DNA of 62,342 nt from SVTX01 sp045602385 (GCA_045602385.1 JAZSBL010000024.1:1-62342); one strand, 5' to 3'; positions 24,517 through 33,217 are shown, numbered from the stretch's first letter. Notes: generated by a model from the letters alone, not told the origin. Translations and numbers: made by a program.

Positions 24517-25497
24517 ATGGATAAGATAAAAATGCAGGCGATCTTAGACAAGATCAAGGAATACAATAAAATAATTATTTTCCGTCATTTCAGACCTGAC
24601 GGTGACGCTGTTGGCTCTACAAAGGGACTTAAGAGAATTTTGGAGCTTTCTTTCCCGGAAAAGGAGATATATCTCATAAACTCCGACTACTCCGACTATC
24701 TCAGCTTCCTTGGCGGTGAGGATAACGAGCCTTGTGAGGATATTTACAAGGATGCCCTTGGCATCGTGCTTGATACGGGCAACGCAAAGAGAGTTTCCAA
24801 CCAGAACTTCTCTCTTTGTAAGGAAATAATCAAGCTCGACCATCACATTCCACTTGAATCCTATGGAAATCTTGAGTGGGTCGAGGAGGAGCGCTCCTCC
24901 ACATGCGAAATGATTGCGGCATTCTATGACGCATTCAAAGATGAGCTCAAGATCGACAAGGAGGCGGCAACCTATATCTATACCGGAATGGTAACCGATT
25001 CGGGAAGATTCAGATTTCGCGACGTTTCCCCTGAAACAATGCGACTTGCGGGAACGATGATAGATTGCGGCATTGATACAGAGAGGATATTTGCCAATCT
25101 TTATTTGAAGGAATTTGATCTTTTTGATTTTGAATCCTACGTCTACAAGCACATCAAGAGAACGAAAAACGGCGTTGCGTATATTCACGTTACCGATGCC
25201 ATGAAGGAAAAATTTAATCTTTCAATGGAAAATGCAAGTGCAGTTGTTTCATACATGGATTCTATAAAGGGATCGCTTATTTGGGTGGCATTCATTGACT
25301 CCCCCGACGGCACTATTCGCGTTAGACTTCGCTCCAGATTCATGCATATCAATTCACTTGCCGAAAAATACCGTGGCGGCGGACATGCTTCTGCTGCGGG
25401 CGCAACTCTCATTGAAAAAGCAGAAATTAGAAAGCTTCTCCGAGAGGCTGACAAGATGCTTGCCGACTACAAGGCTAACAACGAGGGATGGTTATGA
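24517..25497 (+). CDS. DHH/DHHA1 phosphoesterase, NrnA-like (second of two)
   Basis: A 326-residue paralogue of the preceding gene with the same motifs: RHFRPDGDAVGS, VLDTGNA, LDHHIP, VTDSGRFRFRD and RGGGHASAAGAT. The two proteins are clearly diverged, so they probably differ in substrate (for example 2-mer to 5-mer RNA versus pAp or pGpG). The gene overlaps surE by ATGA. Confidence 0.9.
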   Translation: MDKIKMQAILDKIKEYNKIIIFRHFRPDGDAVGSTKGLKRILELSFPEKEIYLINSDYSDYLSFLGGEDNEPCEDIYKDALGIVLDTGNAKRVSNQNFSLCKEIIKLDHHIPLESYGNLEWVEEERSSTCEMIAAFYDAFKDELKIDKEAATYIYTGMVTDSGRFRFRDVSPETMRLAGTMIDCGIDTERIFANLYLKEFDLFDFESYVYKHIKRTKNGVAYIHVTDAMKEKFNLSMENASAVVSYMDSIKGSLIWVAFIDSPDGTIRVRLRSRFMHINSLAEKYRGGGHASAAGATLIEKAEIRKLLREADKMLADYKANNEGWL

Positions 25498-26213
25498 GAA
25501 TACTGATCACGAATGATGACGGAATTGAGGCTCTTGGCATAAAGCTCCTTGTTGAATGGGCTAAACGCATTGGAGAGGTTACCGTTGTAGCGCCCAAGGT
25601 TGAACAAAGCGGCAAAAGCCACGGAATTGAGCTTGCCCGTCCGATAGAGGTGCTTGACCGTTCCGAACTTTACGGAGTTGAGGCGTATTCGGTTGACTCG
25701 ACGCCTGCCGACTGCGTAAGATATGCTATTCTCGGTCTTGGAAAAAAATACGATCTCGTGTTTTCCGGAATGAATAGGGGCGCAAATCTTGGCAAGGATA
25801 TCGTGTATTCAGGTACGGTCGGCGCGATTTTCGAGGCCGCGGCACTTGATCACAAGGCGATCGCCTTCTCTACCTTCCCCGATACGCTTGAATCGGCTGC
25901 ACAATATTTTGATACTGCATATGATTTTATAGTCAAAAACGGTCTTTTAGACAAAAATGCCATATACAATATCAACATTCCTGCTTCTGCAACAGGTGTT
26001 AAGATAACCCGACAGGGACGCTCATATTTTGCTGATCAATTTGAGCCTATCGGCAATAATCTGTATAAGCAGAAAGGTTATTACACCCCAGATGCGGACA
26101 ATGAGAACATTGAGCTTGACGCTGTTGCGGTAAGCAAAGGCCTTATTTCAATAACGCCAATGCAAAACGACCGAACAGAGAGATCTCTTTACGAGCAGCT
26201 TAAGAATCTATAA
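25494..26213 (+). CDS. surE: 5'/3'-nucleotidase SurE
   Basis: Metal-dependent phosphatase that removes the phosphate from nucleoside 5'- and 3'-monophosphates (EC 3.1.3.5). Starting at MRILITNDDG, the metal residues are Asp8 and Asp9, followed by QSGKSHG and SGMNRGANLG. The ATG at 25494 overlaps the stop of the second DHH gene; a longer frame adds only two residues. At 239 residues it has the family size. It ends the operon at a strong bidirectional terminator. Confidence 0.95.
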   Translation: MRILITNDDGIEALGIKLLVEWAKRIGEVTVVAPKVEQSGKSHGIELARPIEVLDRSELYGVEAYSVDSTPADCVRYAILGLGKKYDLVFSGMNRGANLGKDIVYSGTVGAIFEAAALDHKAIAFSTFPDTLESAAQYFDTAYDFIVKNGLLDKNAIYNINIPASATGVKITRQGRSYFADQFEPIGNNLYKQKGYYTPDADNENIELDAVAVSKGLISITPMQNDRTERSLYEQLKNL

Positions 26214-26217
26214 ATAA

Positions 26218-26242
26218 AGCCGACAACCAATGGTTGTCGGCT
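26218..26242. terminator. Bidirectional terminator between surE and the RNase operon
   Basis: AGCCGACAACCA (26218-26229) and TGGTTGTCGGCT (26231-26242) form a perfect palindrome with a one-base centre. ATCATTTTTATT follows on the plus strand and TTTATTTATAG on the minus strand, so it serves both convergent operons. Confidence 0.85.
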
Positions 26243-26252
26243 ATCATTTTTA

Positions 26253-27377
26253 TTATGCTATGTGCTTTGTATAATAGAGATCTTGCGGAAGGATAGCAAC
26301 GATATAATAATCTACCGACGCTGCTTCTGCGCTGCTCTGCGCTTTGAGTGAGCCGAGGACAACCGGAACGTAAGGAGTGGGATTGCAGTTAGTCTTACTT
26401 GAAAGCTCTCCGCCGCCTGTAACGTTGCCGAACATTTCACCCCAACCGCCAAAATAGTTCAGGTATTCCTGAAAATCATTGTAGTGGTTGTAGGTATAGA
26501 AAACGTATTTTTCATTAGGGTCGATAATTTGATTATTGTTTCTATCAAAGCGGGCGTATACGATTCTTGCCGCGCCACGGGTGATGGTTGTACCGTTATT
26601 GTAGATCCTGATATCGTAGCCTGGATCGCAGTCGGTTCCGGTTGTACCGATGTCTATCTCATAGTACGTAAGGTCTCCGCCGCAACCGCTGATTCTGGGA
26701 AGCTCAGGCTCGTAGGGATATTTGCTTGTGCTGCCGGAAAACTTTGAGTGATTTAACCTCAAATACTCTCCCCAAATGCTGGCTGTTGGCTTGGTTTTCT
26801 TGCTTGTGACGTAATTTGCAGGGATATCACCAAATGCATATACGTATGCGGCGACCTCCTCGATGGTAATGTATCCGCCACCGCGGTAGATTCTAAAGAC
26901 TTCCCTGCCGTATGCGTCAACAACGACGTAGGTGTTTTCATCAATATAATAGGGGTCATTGTTCTTAACGTATTTGCCATCAACCTTAGGCATGTATTCG
27001 GAGCGAATCGGTGCCTGAGCCGGAGTATAGGTTGATCCGGACACCTGTCCCTTTTTCGATCGATCAATAGCATCCTCGAGGCTTTGAGCGTAACCGGAGG
27101 TGTCAATAATATCACTGATGTCGGGCGCTTCGGTGCTCTGAGCTTCGGTTTTCACCTCGGTTTCAATGGAATCAGATGAGCCGCTTTCAGTCAACAATTC
27201 GGTTACGGTAGATTCGTTCTGCTCCTCGTTACTCTCGACGATAGCGGAATTTGATTGATATACGCTTTGGCTTTCGGCTTCGGAACTAATCGAATCTAAT
27301 GCTTCACATCCGATTGAAAACAGTAGCAGAAATGCAAGCAGCGCAGCTATTGACAGTTTAAAATAATTTCTTCTCAT
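26253..27377 (-). CDS. Barnase-like secreted ribonuclease, lipoprotein
   Basis: A 374-residue lipoprotein: hydrophobic signal (residues 6-22), probable lipid Cys24, then about 100 residues of Ser/Thr/Glu-rich linker. The C-terminal part (about 165-310) lines up with barnase. TIEEVAAYVYAFGDIPANYV matches the N-terminal helix region. Glu240 (YYEIDI) corresponds to barnase Glu73; Arg267 and Arg271 (TRGAARIVYA) to Arg83 and Arg87 with the same spacing; His298 (YNHYNDFQ) to His102. So it should cut RNA at the cell surface. Between strands there is an insertion rich in Asp/Asn (near 278-289). No barstar-like inhibitor gene is visible, as expected for an exported enzyme. It lies 13 bp after the preceding lipoprotein gene. 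The barnase assignment comes from motif reading only. Confidence 0.75.
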   Translation of the reverse strand: MRRNYFKLSIAALLAFLLLFSIGCEALDSISSEAESQSVYQSNSAIVESNEEQNESTVTELLTESGSSDSIETEVKTEAQSTEAPDISDIIDTSGYAQSLEDAIDRSKKGQVSGSTYTPAQAPIRSEYMPKVDGKYVKNNDPYYIDENTYVVVDAYGREVFRIYRGGGYITIEEVAAYVYAFGDIPANYVTSKKTKPTASIWGEYLRLNHSKFSGSTSKYPYEPELPRISGCGGDLTYYEIDIGTTGTDCDPGYDIRIYNNGTTITRGAARIVYARFDRNNNQIIDPNEKYVFYTYNHYNDFQEYLNYFGGWGEMFGNVTGGGELSSKTNCNPTPYVPVVLGSLKAQSSAEAASVDYYIVAILPQDLYYTKHIA

Positions 27378-27390
27378 CTGATCTTCACTT

Positions 27391-28224
27391 TCACTTTATA
27401 AATTCAATGGAACGAATCATACACATTGTATGCTCTTTTATTGTGGACACCGTAATCTTTTTGAAGGTGGCGGTGTCTATGATTATCTCTTCATACTCTC
27501 CGTTGTCTGATTCTTTGGTAATGGTATATTCCCTGCCGTTTATTATAACGGTAGAGTCTTGGTCCTTGTATTTTGCTATCTCAAGGATAACAATATTTAC
27601 GTTTTGAGGAATGGTTATTTCAAAAGAGCCAAGAGCATCTGATTTGCCAAGCTTCAAAACGGGATTTCCCTTTGCATCGCGTGCATTTTTGTACAGGTTT
27701 GTATAATTTTCGAATTTAAGAATCGAGCCGTCATCGGAATAGAACGTGTTGCTATCCTCGGTCATTTTTGATCCGTCGCTATGCTCTTTTGCGGTTAAAT
27801 CAAAGGAATTATCGTAAAATTTCTCGAAGAGGGCTTTTTCGCCCTTCATGGTGTAGACTTCATCCTCCACCGATTCTGATTTTAGTATTTCACCGCATAT
27901 ATCACAATATGAGTTATCATCCTTATCAACGTGTTCCAATGCTGTTTCGGTTTCATAGGTTTCGGTGTAAATTTCTGTATCGTGAGTTTGTTCGGTGTTG
28001 GTTTCTGTAGATGATAATTCTATGCTTGATTCGGTTTCGGAGTCATTTTGTTCAGAATCTGTGTTTCGGGGCGATTCGCTTGAAGTTTCACTGCTATTCG
28101 TCTCTTCGGATATGTATTCGGGATATATAAAAATCCGATCATAATTGTCATTATCATTTGCGCATGCGGCAAGAAGCGACATGCAAAGAGATATTACAAT
28201 AATAGCGGCGAATAGCTTTTTCAT
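27391..28224 (-). CDS. Lipoprotein of unknown function with an acidic Cys motif
   Basis: I do not recognise this 277-residue protein. It has a lipobox (LLAAC, Cys21) and a Ser/Thr/Glu-rich stretch to about residue 95. A compact motif EHVDKDDNSYCDICGE (97-112) with a His, several Asp and two Cys looks metal-binding and recurs in the large lipoprotein at 28381-31689. The C-terminal domain (about 120-277) is beta-rich and ends IRSIEFIK, like small carbohydrate- or surface-binding domains. It is the first gene of a two-gene operon with the barnase-like RNase, so it may be its partner. Confidence 0.7.
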   Translation of the reverse strand: MKKLFAAIIVISLCMSLLAACANDNDNYDRIFIYPEYISEETNSSETSSESPRNTDSEQNDSETESSIELSSTETNTEQTHDTEIYTETYETETALEHVDKDDNSYCDICGEILKSESVEDEVYTMKGEKALFEKFYDNSFDLTAKEHSDGSKMTEDSNTFYSDDGSILKFENYTNLYKNARDAKGNPVLKLGKSDALGSFEITIPQNVNIVILEIAKYKDQDSTVIINGREYTITKESDNGEYEEIIIDTATFKKITVSTIKEHTMCMIRSIEFIK

Positions 28225-28237
28225 AATAGATTCCTTA

Positions 28238-28264
28238 ATAAAATAATTCCACTGATTATTTTAT
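28238..28264. promoter_or_regulatory. Operator-like palindrome over the -10 of the RNase operon
   Basis: ATAAAATAAT (28238-28247) and ATTATTTTAT (28255-28264) are perfect 10-bp arms with a 7-bp centre. They cover the -10 box and the expected transcription start, a classic repressor position. AT-rich sequence makes chance palindromes more likely. Confidence 0.45.
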
Positions 28265-28286
28265 CATAATTTGTCGAGTAAGTCAA
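28258..28286 (-). promoter_or_regulatory. Promoter of the lipoprotein/RNase operon
   Basis: On the minus strand TTGACT (28281-28286), 17 bp, TAAAAT (28258-28263). It lies between the terminator of the big lipoprotein gene and the 28224 start codon, so this operon is transcribed separately. Confidence 0.75.
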
Positions 28287-28311
28287 GGATTTAATATATG
28301 ATGACAAAATA

Positions 28312-28346
28312 AAAAGCACCAACGCCCTAAGGGCATTGGTGCTTTT
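28312..28346 (-). terminator. Terminator of the ABC transporter / nuclease lipoprotein cluster
   Basis: AAAAGCACCAACGCCC (28312-28327) pairs with 28331-28346 with one mismatch around TAA. On the minus strand the stem ends in a short T-rich run. It lies 34 bp after the stop of the 1,102-residue lipoprotein. Confidence 0.8.
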
Positions 28347-28380
28347 ATAAATGTTTTTCAGTTACTCAATGATAAAGTAA

Positions 28381-31300
28381 TTAGATTGCCTTATACTCTA
28401 CTTCAATCGCAGTAACACGAACCTGTTTGCCGTTAGAACCGTTCTTAACGGAGTTAAGAACAACGGAGCTGCCGGAAGCAGCTGTATATACGTTAGAGAT
28501 ATCAGTAGTGCCTTCGCCAAGGTGCAAGAAAGCATAAGTACCTGTCAGTGTGGTTATCTTAAGACCAACAAGCTCATATCCCTCTGCAACGGAGATAGTA
28601 ATTGTTCCCGCAGGTGTATCTGTTGCATAGATACGTATGTGGTTACCTTCATATGCTTTACCAGTGTTGTTACCGCCGTCGATCTTTACGGATACAACTT
28701 CATCAAGATTGAATTCCTGCTTCGTGGTGGAGCTGGTCCAACCGTATTCGGTAATCAACTCAGCAACGGTCTTGCTTGCAGTAGAAACGCTCTGATCCTT
28801 ATTGCATACAGAGCAGATACCATCAACGTAGTTGTGTTCTGCAAATTCGCCTGTGGCAACTCCACACTCAACGCAGGTTGCCTTAGTCTTACATGTAGCA
28901 TCAGTAAAGTTTGTGCAGGTGTGCTTTCCGGTTATGGTTGCTGTAGATCCTTTAGCAATCTGACGGTTACCATTATATGTTGCCATTTCACCCTCAACAG
29001 TAACAATATCACCCGCTTCAACCGCTGTGGGGCAAGCGTAAACATAAAGTTCATCGCCATTTGCATCAACAATTGTGAAGTTCATGTTATTGTACTGGGT
29101 GTTCCATGCGCTAGGTTCGATAACGATACCGGACACAACAACCTTTGTTCCATCAGCGGCAACGAGTGCCTCTGCAATGGTGATGGTAGTAGCCGTTTCG
29201 CCACCGGGCTGCTCACCGCCACCGGGCTGCTCACCGCCACCAGGCTGCTCGCCACCACCGGGCTGTTCGCCGCCTGTAGCGGGAGTATGCTCAACGATCC
29301 AACCATCCTTGATCTGAGCTGTTCCATTGTAGGAGCCAACTACACCGTAAATCTTTACAGTGTCCCCGGCAACGGGCTTAACGTCCATTGCATCATATCT
29401 TAATGTACCGTCTGCGCTGTATGTACCGTATACTGTAAACTTAGCACCGTTTCCGGCATCAAGATACATATTACCGTATTTTGTCTGATAAACCTCAAGG
29501 ATCGTACCAACTACATAGTACTTATCTGTTGTATAGTTGCCGTTCAATGCAAGACCGAGAGCTGTTGCCTGCTCGAATGTAAGAACGGAATCAGCTGCGG
29601 GGAGAAGAACCTCGCCACAACCTGCAACGTCACAAACATAGTCGCCGTTTGCATCTGTGCAAGTATGCTCCAAAGCTTCGCCGCATACATCACAAATATT
29701 GTTGTTATCAGCGGTGTCTACGTGCTCCAATGCTTCACGAGTCGCTTCGCAAATATTACATACTGTATCCTCGCAGGAATCCCATGCATGTGTGCACTTG
29801 TCGCGCTCGATCATTGTAACGAGAGTTGCGGGGAAGGAAGATTCGATCTTGGAGATCAAGGATGCGCTGAATGTGTTATATGTGCCGTATGTACCAAGGT
29901 AGTATGTACCGTCCTTGGACTCAGCGCCTGTAACCTCGGTTGTGAATGTCTTATACTCTGTATTCCATGTATAAACAGTTGCATCAGTTGTGCTGAAGAT
30001 AACGTTTACATGCCATGCATCATTGTTGTATGCGGGAACTACGGAGATGTATGTCTTTTCATCCTTGTTCAAGCCGCCCATGATGTAGAGGTTGTAACCA
30101 CCTGTAACTTCCTCAACGAATACGTCAATAGCATCCATGAAGTTGTCGCTTGTTGCGAAGTAGTAACCGCTCATCTCACCTGTGATGAAGAGGTTCTTAC
30201 CAAGGTTGCCCTGTACGAGCATGAACTTGTATGCTGTGCCTGCAACGGGTGTTTCTACAAATGCAGGAACTACGTTAGGCTTCGCATCAACTGCGATTGT
30301 GAATTCCTTGGTTGCAGTCTCTGTTCCGCATGTAACAGTTGCTGTTACCTTAACGGTCTGAGCTGTTTCCTGAAGTGTAATTGTAAGCTTGCCGTCTGCA
30401 ACAACTGCGCAAGCGTTGTCAGATGTCCAAGTGATTGCTACGTTAGAATATGTTGCGCCTGTTGCGGGAAGATCGAGAACTGTGTTCATGCTAACAGCGG
30501 TCTTGAGAGAAAGGTTAGCAAGCTCGTAAGCAACCTTCTCTGCGTCTGTACGCTCTACAACAGTGATGTTATAAAGTGTTGCGCTTGCGGAAACAACGGG
30601 AACGAGGTAGAACTTTCCGTTGTATACGGAAACGATACCTGTTACGTCGCCTGCATTGCCGCGGTTTGCAGTATGGAGTGCTGTGTATGCTGTCTGCTCA
30701 GCGGGGCTGATTGCGCAGGTGGAACCGGAAATTCTTACGTAGGATTCCTTATCTGCGAGCTTGAAGTTATGATAGCCGTTATCACCTACAGCGGTGATCT
30801 CAACGCCCTTTACTGTTACAAGTGCGCCCTGGAGGTCAACAAGCTCCTTAGCCTTAAGGTCAGCTGCTGCCTTATATGTCTCTGTAACGTCGATAGGAGT
30901 TACTGTGGTCTTCTCTGCGTTGATGATCTCAACAGTAGAGTTCTTGATCTCGTGTGTACCGTTATAAACGTCCTTATCGCCGGATACTCTTACAGTCATA
31001 CCGATCTCGATGCCCTCAGTTACGGGGTCAACGGACATGCCGTAAACGTAGTAACCGCCCTGCTCGTCAGTATCCTGAACGAAGATGCAGTTATTTGTTG
31101 CGCCAACGGTCTTGGAAACGATACCTGTAACAACGCCCTCGATTACGAGACCTGTTTCACCGGCTTCTGCTGCGTAGTAGTCTGCCCAAGACATAACCTC
31201 GAACTTGGGAACTGTACGGTTGAAGGATACGGAAGCGGTGTTACCTGCTGCGTCCTTAAGTGTTGCGGTGAGAACGTATGCTATCTCTTCTGCGGACTTT

Positions 31301-31689
31301 TCGGGAACAGTTACGGTAACAGTACCGTCGCCATTGTCAACGACAGTAATCTTGTCTGTGTCAACAGTCCAAGTAACAGTGTATTCAACGCCACCGTTTA
31401 CAAGCTTTGTGTTAAGCTTGTAAGAAAGATTTGTCTTGACTGTGTCCTTCTCAAGCACACGGAGATATTCTGCAGCCTGCTCGACAGGTGTTTTCTCAAC
31501 TGTCGTTTCGCCTTCTGTGCCAGCTTCTGTGCCAGCCTCTGTGCCTGCTGCTTCTGTACCAGCGTCTGTGCCAGTGGGTGCGGTGGTGCCCTCATCAATC
31601 TTTTCAGGCTCGGTCTCAGCGCATGCTGCGAGCATTCCAAGAGAAAGAACAAGAGCAACTACCAATAAAAGTGATAAAATTTTTTTCAT
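28381..31689 (-). CDS. Large multidomain lipoprotein with OB-type and Ig-like modules
   Basis: A 1,102-residue surface lipoprotein (LAAC, Cys23). After a Thr/Glu/Gly-rich linker come an Ig-like module, OB-fold-type modules (about residues 165-280, 285-385, 725-815 and 850-930, each with a VVxGxV...YNGxxQI pattern), a second Ig-like module near 390-475, a central domain, two Cys-rich segments and a C-terminal beta domain. A (GGEQPG) linker repeat separates the last two OB-type modules. These OB modules resemble the YhcR-type repeats of secreted Bacillus nucleases, so nucleic-acid binding is possible. I see no catalytic motif. ATG 31689 has AAGGAG 8 nt upstream. It follows the nuclease lipoprotein gene by 70 bp and closes the operon. 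Confidence 0.7.
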   Translation of the reverse strand: MKKILSLLLVVALVLSLGMLAACAETEPEKIDEGTTAPTGTDAGTEAAGTEAGTEAGTEGETTVEKTPVEQAAEYLRVLEKDTVKTNLSYKLNTKLVNGGVEYTVTWTVDTDKITVVDNGDGTVTVTVPEKSAEEIAYVLTATLKDAAGNTASVSFNRTVPKFEVMSWADYYAAEAGETGLVIEGVVTGIVSKTVGATNNCIFVQDTDEQGGYYVYGMSVDPVTEGIEIGMTVRVSGDKDVYNGTHEIKNSTVEIINAEKTTVTPIDVTETYKAAADLKAKELVDLQGALVTVKGVEITAVGDNGYHNFKLADKESYVRISGSTCAISPAEQTAYTALHTANRGNAGDVTGIVSVYNGKFYLVPVVSASATLYNITVVERTDAEKVAYELANLSLKTAVSMNTVLDLPATGATYSNVAITWTSDNACAVVADGKLTITLQETAQTVKVTATVTCGTETATKEFTIAVDAKPNVVPAFVETPVAGTAYKFMLVQGNLGKNLFITGEMSGYYFATSDNFMDAIDVFVEEVTGGYNLYIMGGLNKDEKTYISVVPAYNNDAWHVNVIFSTTDATVYTWNTEYKTFTTEVTGAESKDGTYYLGTYGTYNTFSASLISKIESSFPATLVTMIERDKCTHAWDSCEDTVCNICEATREALEHVDTADNNNICDVCGEALEHTCTDANGDYVCDVAGCGEVLLPAADSVLTFEQATALGLALNGNYTTDKYYVVGTILEVYQTKYGNMYLDAGNGAKFTVYGTYSADGTLRYDAMDVKPVAGDTVKIYGVVGSYNGTAQIKDGWIVEHTPATGGEQPGGGEQPGGGEQPGGGEQPGGETATTITIAEALVAADGTKVVVSGIVIEPSAWNTQYNNMNFTIVDANGDELYVYACPTAVEAGDIVTVEGEMATYNGNRQIAKGSTATITGKHTCTNFTDATCKTKATCVECGVATGEFAEHNYVDGICSVCNKDQSVSTASKTVAELITEYGWTSSTTKQEFNLDEVVSVKIDGGNNTGKAYEGNHIRIYATDTPAGTITISVAEGYELVGLKITTLTGTYAFLHLGEGTTDISNVYTAASGSSVVLNSVKNGSNGKQVRVTAIEVEYKAI
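29201..29273. repeat. Four-copy 18-bp coding repeat (Gly-Glu-Gln-Pro-Gly linker)
   Basis: About four copies of an 18-bp unit (consensus CCACCGGGCTGCTCACCG with a few changes) encode the flexible linker GGEQPG repeated inside the large lipoprotein. The copy number is likely to vary between strains. Confidence 0.85.
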
Positions 31690-31721
31690 GATAGCTCCTT
31701 TTATCATAAAATTATTTTTTT

Positions 31722-31742
31722 TCATTTGCTTTTCGCAAATGA
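31722..31742 (-). other. Intercistronic stem-loop before the large lipoprotein gene
   Basis: TCATTTGC (31722-31729) pairs with GCAAATGA (31735-31742). On the minus strand the stem is followed by A, not T, so it is not a terminator. It may protect or process the mRNA between the nuclease and the large lipoprotein genes. Confidence 0.4.
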
Positions 31743-31759
31743 TAAGTTCAAAAATTTGA

Positions 31760-33217
31760 TCAGTTAAAGGTTACGTCGTCAATCGAGAAGACCTTTATCT
31801 GATAAGTTCCGTCGTAGGAATCAATAATTCCCTTTACGGTTATATTGCTTCCTGTGGGGAAAGAATCTTCTGTGATAAGATTCTTATCAGCATCGCGAAG
31901 CACCTCGGTGCGTACAACGATGGTTGTTCCGTCCGCTGCCTGACAGGTGATGGAAATAGCGCCGTCGTTGCTTCCGCCGTTGCTTGTTGTGTAGGTGCTT
32001 ACTATGTTAAGATTTTTAACTGTTGCGGTGCTGTAATGAGCAAGCGCACCGTAGTCGAACTCTGTGGGAGTCATAATCTCATTGCCCTCTTCATCAACTG
32101 AAGGAACGTTAAGGGTTATCTTTCCATTAACGATATCGGAAGCGGAGATATCATTATAGCTTGCGCTATATCCACTGCCAATAGCGTGTACACCGTCCTT
32201 GGAGAGTGCACCGTTGGGATCCATCAGATCAACTCCATACTGAATGTTGCTTATCTGATATGTGCCGCCCGCCTCGTAATACTGGAGCGTTCCAACCATG
32301 ACTACGCGGTTACCAACGGCAAGCGCCTCGGTAACAGCACCAAGCACGTTATAGCCGGCGTAAACCTGCATGCCGAAATACATTCCGGTCTCTGCATCAT
32401 AGTCCTCAAGGTAATATGTAGATCCATTACCCTTTACAACTGTTCCCTCGAAGCGAACAAGCTTGCCCTCGTAAGCAGAATAGTTAAGCTTAAGCTCTCT
32501 GAGAGATACGCTCATAACTCCACCGTAGTAGAAGTCGGGGTCCTTATCATTGGAGAATACGTAAAGCTTAAGCTTCTTTGCCTGGTTAAGTGCAGCAAGC
32601 GCGTATTCCGCGTATGCATTGTCTGCAACGTTAGAACCAAATGCAAGACCCTGCTGGAGGATCTCGAGGTTAATGTTGCGGTACTCTGTCATTTCAGCAG
32701 TCTTATACCAGACCCAAACAAGACGACGCTCACCAGTGGAGTCTACATCCCATTTATCGCTATCGGATTCAATAATGATGGACGTTGCCTTGGAGAGGGT
32801 TTCCTTGGTATAGTTGGATGCCTTCTTACCCCAAGGCTCAATTACACCCGTTGACTCGGGTGTATTAATACCGAGGTATCTCGCCTTAAGTGTACCTGTA
32901 GGCACAATGCTTGTAGGTACGTTGAAGTGAGTTGTATCGCCATCGACAAACTGATGAACTGTTACTTCCGCATAAAGTCTGCCCGAGTTGGGGTCAAACT
33001 TTACCTGTGAAGCATAATCAACGAATTCAACCTCTGCCTCGGTAGATGCTTCGGTAGAAGACTCGGTTTCATCCTCGTTTTCAACTACCGGCTGGGTTGT
33101 AATATTCTCCTCCTGTGAGCTCTCTTCCGAGGGCTCGTCCTGATCGCAGGCTGCAAGGCAGCCTACGATCATTGCGACCAGAAGAAGAATAGTTATTAGT
33201 TTAGAAAAATTTTTCAT
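31760..33217 (-). CDS. Staphylococcal-nuclease-like lipoprotein with OB-type modules
   Basis: A 485-residue exported nuclease. The lipobox is LAAC with Cys24, followed by an acidic linker. Residues 82-222 are a thermonuclease (SNase) domain: VDGDT (92-95 region; Asp94 equals SNase Asp21), Arg113 (equals Arg35), Glu121 in NTPES (equals Glu43) and Arg164 in ERRL (equals Arg87). The calcium ligand Asp40 is Asn118 here. Two OB-type modules follow (about 235-330 and 375-485), giving an architecture like the B. subtilis surface nuclease YhcR without its nucleotidase part. It should cut DNA and/or RNA outside the cell. It lies 27 bp after the solute-binding protein gene. Confidence 0.82.
   Translation of the reverse strand: MKNFSKLITILLLVAMIVGCLAACDQDEPSEESSQEENITTQPVVENEDETESSTEASTEAEVEFVDYASQVKFDPNSGRLYAEVTVHQFVDGDTTHFNVPTSIVPTGTLKARYLGINTPESTGVIEPWGKKASNYTKETLSKATSIIIESDSDKWDVDSTGERRLVWVWYKTAEMTEYRNINLEILQQGLAFGSNVADNAYAEYALAALNQAKKLKLYVFSNDKDPDFYYGGVMSVSLRELKLNYSAYEGKLVRFEGTVVKGNGSTYYLEDYDAETGMYFGMQVYAGYNVLGAVTEALAVGNRVVMVGTLQYYEAGGTYQISNIQYGVDLMDPNGALSKDGVHAIGSGYSASYNDISASDIVNGKITLNVPSVDEEGNEIMTPTEFDYGALAHYSTATVKNLNIVSTYTTSNGGSNDGAISITCQAADGTTIVVRTEVLRDADKNLITEDSFPTGSNITVKGIIDSYDGTYQIKVFSIDDVTFN

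Noticed and set aside
26253..28224. The lipoprotein/RNase pair as a toxin-antitoxin module
   Set aside because: Both proteins carry export signals, the upstream product has no inhibitor-like fold that I can see, and an exported RNase needs no cytoplasmic antitoxin.
29201..29273. Short tandem repeats as a possible CRISPR
   Set aside because: The units are contiguous with no spacers and encode an in-frame GGEQPG linker.
29665..31668. A 667-codon open frame on the plus strand, very rich in Cys and Val
   Set aside because: It is antisense to the large lipoprotein gene, whose minus-strand product has a lipobox, OB-type and Ig-like modules and a good ribosome site. The plus-strand product has improbable composition and no start signals.
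31722..31742. Stem-loop between the SNase-type and OB-type lipoprotein genes as a terminator splitting the operon
   Set aside because: On the transcribed strand the stem is followed by A residues, not T, and no new promoter is evident before the next gene.
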